This document shows, piece by piece, positions 18,179 to 27,561 of a stretch of 64,000 bases of DNA (positions are counted from its first letter, which is position 1; every line of letters starts with the position of its first letter). Source of the DNA: SIG307 sp964545045. GTDB lineage: Bacteria; Bacillota; Clostridia; Lachnospirales; Lachnospiraceae. The position numbers and the translations under genes were made by a program. Where the stretch lies: contig CAZJEN010000008.1 of assembly GCA_964545045.1 (NCBI GenBank), positions 1 through 64,000 on the forward strand, in the 5' to 3' direction. The notes under the pieces were generated by a model, which searched no databases, was not told where the DNA came from, and saw only the letters and a list, made by a program, of their open reading frames with translations.

Positions 18179-19657
18179 ATGACAAAAAACGTAACGGTAA
18201 CAGATGCACAAGGAAACATCATAGGCACCACTTACCCCAAGAGGGCAAGCGGGCTCATTAAGAATGGACGGGCGATTTTCGTGGACGACTGTACCATTCG
18301 TTTGTCCGGAAAACCGGAGCCGTCCGATACATACAACACATCGGAGGTAAATCAAATGAATTATATCTTTTTTAATCCACGGAATTGGTCTTTTGATCAG
18401 ATGCAGAATAACAATCAACACAGCTTCGGCTACGGCAGAAATAATGGTTTTTCACAATCCTTTCCGGCAGAGCGCAGTTTCATCAACGACTTCGACGGCA
18501 GTCTGGTGGAAAGTCTCATGTTCGGCGATTGGAACACTTCCTATGCCCGTGCTGTCTCTAAGGAGCTTTCCCTGCTTCCGGATACCGAATACTGCTTCGT
18601 ATTCTGGTTAAACGGTGGCGAAAATGACAAAAACAGCGAAGTCTGCCGGTTACAGATTTCCTTTGGCGGCAACTGGGAGGATTGTTATACCTACAAATTA
18701 AACCGGAACTACATCAAGCCGGTTCTGCATAAGGACGGTTGGGAATTGTATTCCATCCCGTTCCGCACACCGGTAGCCTATACGCCTGCCGGCTTTGGCA
18801 CCGTATCTTCCGGTCTTGGCGCAGCAGCAACAGGTTCTGTCTCCGGTTCCGTAGCTTCTGCGGCCCCGCAGTCCAGCAATAGCGACACTGCTCCTACAGT
18901 AGCCACCTACCTTGCTTTTATCGCAGGCAACGCCCCGATGGCTGTAAAGCCTGCCAAGGAGCTGGAGTTCTATACCGACTGGGAGGATGCACCGGACGAG
19001 TTCGCAAACGAGCGTCCGCAACGTCACAATCTGGTATTCGCAGACGGCTGGCCGAGTATCAGCCAGTATGGCGGCGACAAATATTCCACCGAGGCATTAC
19101 GGGCAAAGAAGGCCCGCCGCATGGCAGAGTCTTCCGCACAAAATACAAGTAACGTTCAAAACGGCAGAATCGACCTTAGCACCGTTGACTGGAGTAAACC
19201 GGCGGAAGTACAAAAAGCATTGGATACCCTTTCCGAAGGTATCAGAGAACAAGCAGCCGAATTGGAAGAACATTCCGACGAAGTATTCGACTTCATTGAT
19301 GATTTACAGGCACGCTGTGATGAACTTCGAGAGAAAGCAGAGATGTTAGGAGAACAAATCGGCGTTACTTCAAAGTCCTTCGGCAAAACCGTAGACCTTT
19401 CCGTACAAGTTTCCGTATTAAAAGATGAATTGACTACCCTGAAAGACAATTCGGAACCGTTATTTGTTCGTTCCTGCGGAGCCGACCTTGAAGTTCTTAC
19501 CCAAAGGATGTCCGACGATGCCGGAGAAGCTTATATGGATTCTTTGGAAGCCGGGTTGGATGCTTTGGAAAGTCAGGCAGATGACATTGAAGGAAAGCTG
19601 GACGCCATCGAAGAGATGCTGGAAGCTATCGAAGATGAAGCGAATGGCGGAGAATAA
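18179..19657 (+). CDS. Uncharacterised protein with C-terminal coiled coil
   Basis: I do not recognise a named family for this 492-residue protein. The first 45 residues (KNVTVTDAQGNIIGTTYPKR) form a short conserved-looking module that I recall from uncharacterised Clostridia proteins. Residues 60-250 are rich in aromatic and Asn residues and may be a beta-sandwich (FGDWNTSYARAVSKELSLLP; FVFWLNGGENDKNSE). A Ser/Ala/Gly-rich linker follows, then LVFADGWPSISQYGG. The last 170 residues are strongly acidic heptad-like helices. There is no signal peptide or membrane segment, so it is probably cytoplasmic. GAGGGGAAG precedes the ATG. Confidence 0.75.
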   Translation: MTKNVTVTDAQGNIIGTTYPKRASGLIKNGRAIFVDDCTIRLSGKPEPSDTYNTSEVNQMNYIFFNPRNWSFDQMQNNNQHSFGYGRNNGFSQSFPAERSFINDFDGSLVESLMFGDWNTSYARAVSKELSLLPDTEYCFVFWLNGGENDKNSEVCRLQISFGGNWEDCYTYKLNRNYIKPVLHKDGWELYSIPFRTPVAYTPAGFGTVSSGLGAAATGSVSGSVASAAPQSSNSDTAPTVATYLAFIAGNAPMAVKPAKELEFYTDWEDAPDEFANERPQRHNLVFADGWPSISQYGGDKYSTEALRAKKARRMAESSAQNTSNVQNGRIDLSTVDWSKPAEVQKALDTLSEGIREQAAELEEHSDEVFDFIDDLQARCDELREKAEMLGEQIGVTSKSFGKTVDLSVQVSVLKDELTTLKDNSEPLFVRSCGADLEVLTQRMSDDAGEAYMDSLEAGLDALESQADDIEGKLDAIEEMLEAIEDEANGGE

Positions 19658-19735
19658 TTATTTTCTCGCACTATCGATAAAGACTGATTTCATTTGTGGA
19701 TGATAGACCGATCCATTGATATTAATTAAAGAACT

Positions 19736-19769
19736 AACGGCAGAGCCTATGAAGCTCTGCCGTTTTCAA
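19736..19769. terminator. Bidirectional terminator between convergent genes
   Basis: AACGGCAGAGC and GCTCTGCCGTT form an 11-bp perfect stem with T-runs on both strands, between the coiled-coil protein gene and the sigma factor gene, which converge here. Confidence 0.88.
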
Positions 19770-19775
19770 TTCTCC

Positions 19776-21317
19776 CTACACTCTCACGCCCCAAACAGCC
19801 AGCGGCACCTGCTCTGTCGGTACGGTAAGCTTCTTATCTTCAATCAGCTTTTCCAAAAGGAAGGCTGCCACATCCAGACGGTGATGAATCTTTGCCACGT
19901 CGCCACACTGGCTCTTTACCGCTGCCGGTGCATGGTCCTTTAACATCTTCTCTGCCTGTTCGGAGATTTGAAGCATGCAGTCGCACACAAGCCCGGTCAG
20001 CGGCGCAATCAGTTCCTGTACCTTCCGGTAAACCTCTGCCGTAAACACCGGGAAATTTGCGGAAAGCACGCCGTCCGTACAGGAAATGAAGCCCTGTTCA
20101 ATCAACCACGGCAACATATGGTTTTCCCTGTCGGCTTCCTTTTTTAATATGGCTGCGCACATTGCTTCCGTTTTCTCATAAAACCAACTGTGATCATACA
20201 ACTGGCAGTCTCGAATGACATTGTAATTTTCCGCGGAAAACCAGGCAGTTCTCTCCCGATTCCATGTATCAACCGTAATTCCACTGAAATGAGAAAACTT
20301 ATAATCGTTATCACTACCAAAAATCCAACCGTTTCCTCCCATTGCCAGCTTCGGCTCTTTCCCGCAGGGAGACTTCTCCTCGGCCATATAATACGCATTT
20401 ATCATAGCCATATTTAACAAACCGAACAACAGTCTGTTATCGTCGTAGTCGTTCCCTTCAAACTCCAGAGCCTTTACCTGCGGCAACAGCTCCACCGCCT
20501 TCTCGTATGCCCGTGCCGCAACGTCTGTATAAACTGATTTTGTATTTCGGATAAACTCTTCCTCATAGACCTCCGTCAAAATCACCAGATTCGTCCGGTA
20601 CTTACTCCCTTCCTTTACCAGCACCTCTGCCGCCTCCAAGGTATCCAGCTCCTCCTCCAAGTACGGCACAGACACCCCAAGCTCCATGGACAGCTCCTCC
20701 ATACTCATAGGCGTGTAATATGTCGCCAGCACAATAGATCCCGGAAGCTTTCTGCGGAACAACGCATCATAATAGTTCCAATCTCCCCAAAATGACAACC
20801 GGAACACGCCCGGATTATAACTCTTTTCACCTAATTTTCTTGTCTTAAACAAATGATACTTGACCATTTCCAAGCTGATATTCTGCTCCTCCGCAATCTG
20901 TCCGCAGCTTTTATTGTCCACGTAATAAGCAACACACACCTCTCTGTGGGTCTTGGAAAGCAAGGAAAGCTCCCGGCGCAAAAGATAGGTCTGCTCGTCC
21001 TGCTCTTCTTCTTCAAGATAGGTGGTTTCCCGTGCAGGCATATAATTTCCCACAAAATCCTCGCTGCCGTAAATTTCAACTCTTCCCCGCAGTTCCTCCC
21101 TCTTAATAAATTTGCGGAAGGTGTTTTCTGCGATTCTCCAGGCAAAGCCCCAGAATGCTTCTTCCTTTTCCAAATTCTTCACGGAAGCCAGAATCTCACA
21201 CACAATTTCGGAAGCCAGGTCCTCCACCTTGTCCTTATCATACAGCCGGGCAAAGGCAAAGCCGTAAATTGCGGTTAAGTTTTCCGACAGCAGTCCGGAT
21301 GCTTGTTCTTTGGTCAT
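19776..21317 (-). CDS. Sigma-70 family (ECF-like) sigma factor with long C-terminal extension
   Basis: The 513-residue protein begins with ECF sigma regions 2 and 4: FARLYDKDKVEDLASEIVCEIL (two parts, residues 22-43) and LSLLSKTHREVCVAYYVDNKSCGQIAEEQNISLEMVKYHL, read across residues 130-170. Most ECF sigmas stop near 180; here about 340 further residues follow. They include a second helix-turn-helix-like segment (MSMEELSMELGVSVPYLEEEL, about 220-240) and a long helical region with no recognised domain. AAAGGAG lies before the ATG at 21317. It is the last gene after two ABC exporter genes, separated by 104 bp, so it may control or sense that exporter. Confidence 0.85.
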   Translation of the reverse strand: MTKEQASGLLSENLTAIYGFAFARLYDKDKVEDLASEIVCEILASVKNLEKEEAFWGFAWRIAENTFRKFIKREELRGRVEIYGSEDFVGNYMPARETTYLEEEEQDEQTYLLRRELSLLSKTHREVCVAYYVDNKSCGQIAEEQNISLEMVKYHLFKTRKLGEKSYNPGVFRLSFWGDWNYYDALFRRKLPGSIVLATYYTPMSMEELSMELGVSVPYLEEELDTLEAAEVLVKEGSKYRTNLVILTEVYEEEFIRNTKSVYTDVAARAYEKAVELLPQVKALEFEGNDYDDNRLLFGLLNMAMINAYYMAEEKSPCGKEPKLAMGGNGWIFGSDNDYKFSHFSGITVDTWNRERTAWFSAENYNVIRDCQLYDHSWFYEKTEAMCAAILKKEADRENHMLPWLIEQGFISCTDGVLSANFPVFTAEVYRKVQELIAPLTGLVCDCMLQISEQAEKMLKDHAPAAVKSQCGDVAKIHHRLDVAAFLLEKLIEDKKLTVPTEQVPLAVWGVRV

Positions 21318-21421
21318 TTCAGTACTCCTTTGAAAGCTTTCATACGTATTACGGAGAGCCGGGAATCGGTTCATCTCTCTCCCGAAAAATGATACCACAA
21401 TTCCCGTCAAAAATCTATCCT

Positions 21422-23269
21422 CTACACGTAATATTGTGCCTGTGCCTTCCAAAGCTCCTGATACACCGAGCCGTCCACGTTTACCAACTCCGCATGACTT
21501 CCGTTTTGAACCACCCGTCCTTTGTCAAATACAAGGATACGATCCGAAAGTCTACAGGCGGACAAACGGTGAGATACATAAACCACGGTTCTTCCCTCGG
21601 AAATCCGCTCCATATCGGAGAAGATTTCCATTTCCGCTTTTGCGTCCAGCGCAGAGGTCGGTTCGTCCAGAATCATCACCGGTGCGTTCTTATAACGGCA
21701 TCTGGCAAGCGCCAGCTTCTGGGCTTCACCGCCGGAAACCTCCACTCCCTCCTCATAGTCGTGATACAGCACCGTATCAACGCCCTCCGGAAAATTCTTC
21801 ATCCGTTTTTCTAAGCCCACTTCACGGAAAATTTTGTTTGCCGCCTCCTCGTCAAACGCCTCACCCATGGCCAGATTGTCCGCCACAGAGAAAGAGAACA
21901 GCTTAAAATCCTGAAATACCGTTGCCAGCATCTCCCGGTAGATATCTCCCGGAATCTCCCTTACGTCAACGCCGTCGATTCGTACACAGCCCCTTTGCGG
22001 CTGGTATAATCCGCACAGCAGCTTGATTGCCGTGGTTTTTCCTGCACCGTTCTTTCCCACGATACTGAGACGTTCTCCCTTACGAATCTCAAAAGAAACA
22101 TCCTCCAGCACCCATTCCTCGGAATTCGGATAACGGAAGAACACATGCTCAAAGGAAATCTGTTCCGGGTTCCAGCCTTGTCCGATGACCTGTTCTCCCT
22201 GCTTCTCCTGCTGTGCTGCCTTTTTCCCTTCCTCTGCCATGGAAAACAGCTCCACCGTATATCCCAAACGGCTCTGCAATACGGAAAACTCACCGAGGCA
22301 GATAAACAGCTCCGACCAGGTCCCCAAAACATTTCGGATACTGTCGGCACAGATTATCACGCTGCCAATGGTGATGTAGCCCAGCACTGCTGCAATCGCC
22401 GTGAAAATGTAAATCAAACCGCCGAGCACTCCGGACGAGATATCGGACACCGTAGTCGGCATGCTTGAAAACAGGCAGATTTTCTTATAGCAAGCCCCAA
22501 GACTATCCGTCATCTTCTTCATCTCCTTGTTCACCAGACGCTCCGTACGATAAATACGGATGTCTTTTCCCATGTTGTAGTTGTGAACAATGTGCTCCAA
22601 CAAATACATTCCGAGACGGTTTCCCTTTGCCAAATCATTAAACAGCCCCGGTATCTTCTTTGTAGAAGTATCCTGCAAACGCTTTACGAGCTTCGCGGAA
22701 CCCATGGCACAGCCGATGACCAGAACAGCCGCCACCGCAGTCAATGCCGCCACACCCGGACCGGTTATCTTTGCGGAAAGAACCATGACAGCTAAAATCC
22801 CAACACCCAGCACCAGCGTAATCACATTCTCGTAAAAACGCTCAAACAGGCCGATGATACCGGAGAAGGTTCCCATATTATCATCCGAATAACGGATGTT
22901 CTGTCGCAGATCCTGAAACTCCGCCGTTTCTACCTTTTCATAGGCCACCTCAAAGCAAGCTGCCGTTTTGCTCTTCTTATACTGTTGTTCCATAAAGAAT
23001 GATTTACGTCCAATCACTTTTCCCAAAAGCAATCTGCCCAATGCCAGGACCGCATTTCCGATACAAATTGCCAACACCGCATACATCACATCGCGTAAAG
23101 CCCGTTCCGTCATGAAATCAATTACAATACCCAATGAAACGGAATTGAAATAAACGCCGCTACTGTTTACCACGCTTCGCAGAAGCAGAAGCGGTAATAA
23201 ACCCTTATCATACTTTTTGATTAATTCAGCCGAACGAACCAGGTCCGCATATTTTTTCTCTCTTTTCAT
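21422..23269 (-). CDS. ABC exporter half-transporter 2 (ATP-binding/permease)
   Basis: A 615-residue half-transporter with an N-terminal six-helix membrane domain (about residues 20-320) and a C-terminal nucleotide-binding domain: Walker A GKNGAGKTT, signature VSGGEAQK, Walker B VMILDEPTSALD, H-loop YVSHRLSA. Its start is six bases after the stop of the upstream half-transporter gene, whose end supplies the GAGGAG ribosome site. The pair probably forms a heterodimer exporting a peptide, lipid or drug; the cargo is unknown. Confidence 0.93.
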   Translation of the reverse strand: MKREKKYADLVRSAELIKKYDKGLLPLLLLRSVVNSSGVYFNSVSLGIVIDFMTERALRDVMYAVLAICIGNAVLALGRLLLGKVIGRKSFFMEQQYKKSKTAACFEVAYEKVETAEFQDLRQNIRYSDDNMGTFSGIIGLFERFYENVITLVLGVGILAVMVLSAKITGPGVAALTAVAAVLVIGCAMGSAKLVKRLQDTSTKKIPGLFNDLAKGNRLGMYLLEHIVHNYNMGKDIRIYRTERLVNKEMKKMTDSLGACYKKICLFSSMPTTVSDISSGVLGGLIYIFTAIAAVLGYITIGSVIICADSIRNVLGTWSELFICLGEFSVLQSRLGYTVELFSMAEEGKKAAQQEKQGEQVIGQGWNPEQISFEHVFFRYPNSEEWVLEDVSFEIRKGERLSIVGKNGAGKTTAIKLLCGLYQPQRGCVRIDGVDVREIPGDIYREMLATVFQDFKLFSFSVADNLAMGEAFDEEAANKIFREVGLEKRMKNFPEGVDTVLYHDYEEGVEVSGGEAQKLALARCRYKNAPVMILDEPTSALDAKAEMEIFSDMERISEGRTVVYVSHRLSACRLSDRILVFDKGRVVQNGSHAELVNVDGSVYQELWKAQAQYYV

Positions 23270-23275
23270 CTATTC

Positions 23276-25081
23276 TCACTGCTCCTCTTTGTAATATCTG
23301 CTTTGCATTTCAAACATCTCAGCGTACTCATTTCCCGCCGCCAACAGCTCCTCGTGGGTTCCTTCCTCCGCTACCTTACCGTTTTTCAGGAAAAGAATCC
23401 GGTCACAGAACCTCGTACTTGCCAGACGGTGAGAAATAAATACGGAGGTCTTCTCCTTCGCAAAGGAATTGTACTTTTCGTACAAATCCGCTTCCGCCAC
23501 CGCATCCAGTGCCGCTGTCGGCTCATCCAAAAGAAGTACCGGTGCATCCTTGTAAATTGCTCTGGCAATCAGCATCTTCTGAATCTGACCGCCGGATAAA
23601 TCCGTTCCGTCCTCGTGAGCCTCACTGATCAGTTTTGTCTCCGGCCGCCCCGCATAGGTATCCAGCCCCGCAGCCTGCAAGCACTGCTTTACCCGTTTCA
23701 GGTCAATGTTTCCTTCCTCCACCATGGCAACATTTTGTGCCACGGAAAACGGAAACACAATGAAATCCTGAAACACTGCGGAAAACAGCTCATACACTTC
23801 CTCGGAATCATACTCCTCCATCGGACGCTCATTAATATAAATCCGCCCTTCCGTCGGCTGATACAATCCGCAAAGCAACTTAATGAGTGTGGTTTTTCCG
23901 GCACCGTTTCCGCCTACGATTGCTACCTTTTCTCCCTTTCGGATATTCAGGTTCAAATCCGAGATTACCGGTTCACCGTCCTCCTCATAAGAGAAGGAAA
24001 CATGGTCAAAACGAATGCTCACACCGTCGGTTCCGATTTCTTTTAACAATCCGGTCTTTGTGCCCTTTTCCTCGTCCTGCTCCAGGAAATCACGAATTAC
24101 CTGCACATCATTGCTTCCGGAGATCAGGCTGTTAAAGGCCCCGAAGAAGCGATTGATAAAGCCGGACAGCTCTGCAATCAGCCCGATGTATAATACAAAA
24201 GAAGAAAGGGAAATCGTGCCGTTTGCTACCGCCCATACCGCATATCCCATAACCACGATGTCATAAATCAGATTTACCGCAATTCTCACAACTCCCAATG
24301 CCGTGCTGAAATTCTGCACCCTGCAAAACCAAACTCCACGTTCCTTTATCAAAGACTCCAGACGATTCAAAATCCACTCTTCGCAATGATAGGAGCGAAT
24401 GTCCTTGGCATAATCCTTTAAAATCAATTTTTCGTTAATATACGCAATTTTCCGGTCTGTCAGACTCCACTCATCCCTATGACGTCTGATATAACTGTCC
24501 GTCACCCTGGACAACAGGGTATTGATTACGGATACTATCGGAACAAATAAGATTATCCATCCGCTCAACTGCTGTAAAATCGCCACACAGGATACCATTC
24601 CCACTGCCGTCAGGAGCAGATTCATGACACCGTTTAACACCGCATTTATTGCAAGAGAATTATCATCCGGCAAAATCAAATTCAAAATCTGATCAATTTT
24701 AGCCTGTACCCCGGCGTCTTCCAATGTCCGGTAGTTGCAGTTCATTACCTTCCTGTTTACATAAATGGTATACTGCTGCCGGTAATTACTTTTCTGTACC
24801 GCGTGGATTGCGGTCAGATAGGTAATGACCAGATGAAGTACCGCAATTCCCAAAACGATAATCCCGACCGCAAGGAGGATTCTTTTCAATCCGCTTCCTT
24901 CCTCGATACCACCCACAACCACCGTCGGCAGGTAGGTCCACAACAGGGACAACAACACCGACAGGAAGGAAATCACCAACGTACACACCATAACCAGCGG
25001 ATACTTCCCCAGGGAATCCTTCATAACATAACAACAATTTTGTGCAACGGAATATTTGCCCTTTAACTTTTGTTTTTTCAT
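23276..25081 (-). CDS. ABC exporter half-transporter 1 (ATP-binding/permease)
   Basis: A 601-residue half-transporter with six hydrophobic helices (about residues 20-320) and a nucleotide-binding domain: Walker A GGNGAGKTT, signature LSGGQIQK, Walker B VLLLDEPTAALD, H-loop FISHRLAST. AAAAGGAGAACG lies before the ATG at 25081; an ATG ten codons upstream has no good ribosome site. It is the first gene of the exporter-exporter-sigma unit and diverges from the fucose-isomerase-like gene. Confidence 0.93.
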   Translation of the reverse strand: MKKQKLKGKYSVAQNCCYVMKDSLGKYPLVMVCTLVISFLSVLLSLLWTYLPTVVVGGIEEGSGLKRILLAVGIIVLGIAVLHLVITYLTAIHAVQKSNYRQQYTIYVNRKVMNCNYRTLEDAGVQAKIDQILNLILPDDNSLAINAVLNGVMNLLLTAVGMVSCVAILQQLSGWIILFVPIVSVINTLLSRVTDSYIRRHRDEWSLTDRKIAYINEKLILKDYAKDIRSYHCEEWILNRLESLIKERGVWFCRVQNFSTALGVVRIAVNLIYDIVVMGYAVWAVANGTISLSSFVLYIGLIAELSGFINRFFGAFNSLISGSNDVQVIRDFLEQDEEKGTKTGLLKEIGTDGVSIRFDHVSFSYEEDGEPVISDLNLNIRKGEKVAIVGGNGAGKTTLIKLLCGLYQPTEGRIYINERPMEEYDSEEVYELFSAVFQDFIVFPFSVAQNVAMVEEGNIDLKRVKQCLQAAGLDTYAGRPETKLISEAHEDGTDLSGGQIQKMLIARAIYKDAPVLLLDEPTAALDAVAEADLYEKYNSFAKEKTSVFISHRLASTRFCDRILFLKNGKVAEEGTHEELLAAGNEYAEMFEMQSRYYKEEQ

Positions 25082-25279
25082 TTTTCGTTCTCCTTTTTTT
25101 ATTGCTTTCATACATATAGTATCGAGGGCTTGTCATCGGTTAACGTTTTTTTGAAAATTTTTTTAGAAATTTTTTGCCGCTCTGTTTTCCGGCAAACTAC
25201 CGGTTATTTTGTCATAAAATTCATAAAACATGTCGTAATATATTTCAACAAAAAATTTCTTGGAACATCGTGCCGATTA

Positions 25280-25308
25280 TTGACAGAAAGCCTAAAAACA
25301 AATATAAT
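25280..25308 (+). promoter_or_regulatory. Consensus promoter of the FucI-like gene
   Basis: TTGACA (25280-25285), exactly 17 bp, then TATAAT (25303-25308): a full-consensus sigma-A promoter, implying strong constitutive expression. The leader is about 55 bases and ends with AAAGGAAG. Confidence 0.92.
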
Positions 25309-25368
25309 AGAAGGTAGCGTAACTGTATTGTTACAAAACAAATTTTCTGAAAGAAAGGAAGACAAAAA

Positions 25369-26847
25369 ATGAACAATATGCCAAAGGTTAAAATCGGTAT
25401 TGTTGCTGTTAGCCGTGACTGCTTCCCGGAAAGCCTGTCCGTTAACAGAAGAAAAGCAGTAGTTGCTGCTTACGCTGCAAAGTACGGTATGGATGACATT
25501 TATGAGTGTCCGGTATGTATCGTAGAGAGCGAAACTCAGATGTTAGAAGCTGTTGAGGATTTAAAGAAGGCAGGATGTAACGCACTTTGCGTATATCTCG
25601 GAAACTTCGGTCCGGAAATCGCCGAGACCTTGCTTGTAAAGCACTTCGACGGTCCGGCTATGATTTGTGCTGCAGCTGAGGAGTCCCAGGCAGACCTTAT
25701 GGACGGCCGTGGCGACGCTTACTGTGGTGTACTTAACGCAAGCTATGCATTAAAGCTTCGTAACTTAAAGGCATACATTCCGGAGTACCCGGTTGGTACC
25801 GCTGAAGAGTGTGCTGATATGATCAACGAGTTCGTTCCGATTGCTAAGGCTGTAATCGGTATCCGTAGCTTAAAGATCATTTCCTTCGGTCCGAGACCGA
25901 GCAACTTCCTTGCTTGTAACGCTCCGATTAAGCAGCTTTACAACCTTGGTATCGAAATCGAGGAGAACTCCGAACTTGACCTTTTCGAAGCATTCAACAA
26001 GCATGCAGGCGACGAGAGAATCCCGGCTATCGTTAAGGAAATGGAAGAAGAGCTTGGCGCAGGCAACAAGAGACCGGAAGTTCTCGAGAAGCTTGCTCAG
26101 TATGAGCTTACCTTACTTGACTGGGTTGAGGCACACAAGGGTTGCTACGAGTACGTTGCAATCGCTGGTAAGTGCTGGCCGGCATTCCAGACTCAGTTCA
26201 AGTTCGTTCCGTGTTATGTTAACAGCCGTTTGACCGCTAAGGGTATTCCGGTATCTTGTGAAGTAGATATCTACGGTGCTCTTTCCGAGTTCATCGGTAC
26301 TCTTGTAAGTAACGATGCTGTTACCTTACTTGATATCAACAACTCCGTTCCGGCTGATATGTTCAAGGAAGCAATCGACGGCAAGTTCCCGTACACCCAC
26401 AAGGATACCTTCATGGGCTTCCACTGTGGTAATACCGCTTCCAGCAAGCTTGCATTCTGCGAGATGAAGTATCAGAAGATTATGGCTAGAAACCTTCCGA
26501 TCGAGTGCACCAACGGTACCCTCGAGGGAGATATCGCTCCGGGCAAGATTACGTTCTTCCGTCTTCAGTCCACTGCTGATGCACAGATTCGTGCTTACAT
26601 TGCAGAGGGTGAAGTTCTTGACGTTCGTACCAAGTCCTTCGGTGCTATCGGCGTATTCGCAATTCCGGAGATGGGACGTTTCTACCGTCACGTATTGATC
26701 GAGAGAAACTACCCGCACCACGGTGCAGTAGCATTCGGTCACTTCGGAAAGACCCTTTACGAGGTATTCAAGTTCCTCGGTGTTGAAGAGATTAAGTTCA
26801 ACCAGCCGAAGGGTATGTTATATCCGACCGAGAATCCGTTTGCTTAA
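25369..26847 (+). CDS. L-fucose/L-arabinose isomerase-family protein
   Basis: A 492-residue cytoplasmic protein of the FucI/AraA-type fold. Recognised stretches are GPRPSNFLACNAP near residue 183, an acidic GDIAPG near 384 and a C-terminal HHGAVAFGHFG. Family members interconvert aldose and ketose sugars with a bound divalent metal; here the sugar cannot be decided from sequence, and no fucose, rhamnose or arabinose catabolic genes are nearby. The full-consensus promoter and highly biased codon use indicate an abundant protein. It ends at a strong terminator that is also the outer arm of a large palindrome. Confidence 0.85.
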   Translation: MNNMPKVKIGIVAVSRDCFPESLSVNRRKAVVAAYAAKYGMDDIYECPVCIVESETQMLEAVEDLKKAGCNALCVYLGNFGPEIAETLLVKHFDGPAMICAAAEESQADLMDGRGDAYCGVLNASYALKLRNLKAYIPEYPVGTAEECADMINEFVPIAKAVIGIRSLKIISFGPRPSNFLACNAPIKQLYNLGIEIEENSELDLFEAFNKHAGDERIPAIVKEMEEELGAGNKRPEVLEKLAQYELTLLDWVEAHKGCYEYVAIAGKCWPAFQTQFKFVPCYVNSRLTAKGIPVSCEVDIYGALSEFIGTLVSNDAVTLLDINNSVPADMFKEAIDGKFPYTHKDTFMGFHCGNTASSKLAFCEMKYQKIMARNLPIECTNGTLEGDIAPGKITFFRLQSTADAQIRAYIAEGEVLDVRTKSFGAIGVFAIPEMGRFYRHVLIERNYPHHGAVAFGHFGKTLYEVFKFLGVEEIKFNQPKGMLYPTENPFA

Positions 26848-26868
26848 GTCTTAATACGGTATCTTACA

Positions 26869-26896
26869 GGGCCGTCCCGAAAGGGGCGGCCTTTTC
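26869..26896 (+). terminator. Terminator of the FucI-like gene
   Basis: GGCCGTCCCGAAAGGGGCGGCC followed by TTTTCT (stem positions 26869-26890) directly after the stop codon. Confidence 0.88.
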
Positions 26897-27206
26897 TATT
26901 GTCGTGCACCGGAGGTTTTCGTGTTCTACTCTTCTAATAAGTGAAATACACTTTTAAGTACTCTTTCTCCTGCTCCGGATATAAGCCTTTCTAACCGCTC
27001 CGCCTCTTTTCCAACACCTTGACGCAACCGCTCCAACGCGACCTCCTTGTCGCGTGTCGCTTATTCGGACATCCTTGTCCGAATTATTGCTGTCTACTAA
27101 CGGAGCGATAAGAAATCCTAATATCCTACGCCAAGTTCATTCGTACTTAAAAGTGTATTCTCACATAGTTCTACTGTATCAACACGAAAACCTCCGGCGC
27201 ACTCGC

Positions 27207-27240
27207 AATCAAAAAAGGCCTCCTTCTGTCTATAGAAGAC
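27207..27240 (-). terminator. Minus-strand terminator in the right arm of the 26.9-kb palindrome
   Basis: On the minus strand GGTCTTCT and AGAAGGAGGCC form a stem followed by TTTTTT. It would stop any transcript from the chemoreceptor gene that runs past the neighbouring palindrome. Confidence 0.6.
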
Positions 27241-27269
27241 CTCTGTAAGATACCGTAAGGAGTGGTGCC

Positions 27270-27539
27270 GTGAATGCGCAGCAACGTCCGGTTCTTGCGG
27301 CGTCTTGTGGTTTTAACAAAAGTCGCGCAATAATTATTTAATTTTTGCTTTTCCCGAAGGGTCGCGTCTTTAGCGCAGTCGATATCACCTCTTAGAAAAG
27401 ACTGGGCGCGAGGTCGATCCCGAGCGTCCTAGTCTTTCTTAGAGGAAGATTGACGGAGCGTTGCGACTTGCAAAAATAAATAATTATTGCGCGACTTTTG
27501 AAAACCACTGACACACAAAAAGAGGGGCTGCGCATTCAC
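27270..27539. repeat. Second giant imperfect palindrome (about 270 bp)
   Basis: Outer arms GTGAATGCGCAGC (27270-27282) and GCTGCGCATTCAC (27527-27539) are perfect. An inner arm of about 40 bp (27307-27348 and 27470-27508) contains AGTCGCGCAATAATTATTTA with only small gaps. The centre (27388-27445) is a further hairpin, CCTCTTAGAAAAGACT with AGTCTTTCTTAGAGG. The right outer arm is also the stem of the chemoreceptor terminator. The sequence differs from the adjacent 399-bp palindrome although the architecture is the same. Confidence 0.8.
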
Positions 27540-27548
27540 ACAGCCCCA
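27524..27548 (-). terminator. Terminator of the chemoreceptor gene
   Basis: On the minus strand GGGGCTG, an eight-base loop and CGCAGCCCC are followed by TCTTTTT. The stem shares its sequence with the outer arm of the 270-bp palindrome. Confidence 0.8.
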
Positions 27549-27561
27549 TTCGGTTCATCGT

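Larger units (their letters stand above)
26857..27255. repeat. Giant imperfect palindrome (about 399 bp) with inward-facing terminators
   Basis: Outer arms CGGTATCTTACAG (26857-26869) and CTGTAAGATACCG (27243-27255) are perfect. Inside lie GGCCTTTT/AAAAAAGGCC, then a 22-bp arm with one mismatch (26903-26924 and 27181-27202), then a perfect 17-bp arm AATACACTTTTAAGTAC (26945-26961) with its inverse at 27143-27159, then CCGCTCCG/CGGAGCG. The centre holds small hairpins GCGACC..TTGTCGC and CGGAC..GTCCG. The left arm carries the plus-strand terminator and the right arm a minus-strand terminator (27207-27240), both facing inward. No coding gene is supported. Confidence 0.8.
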
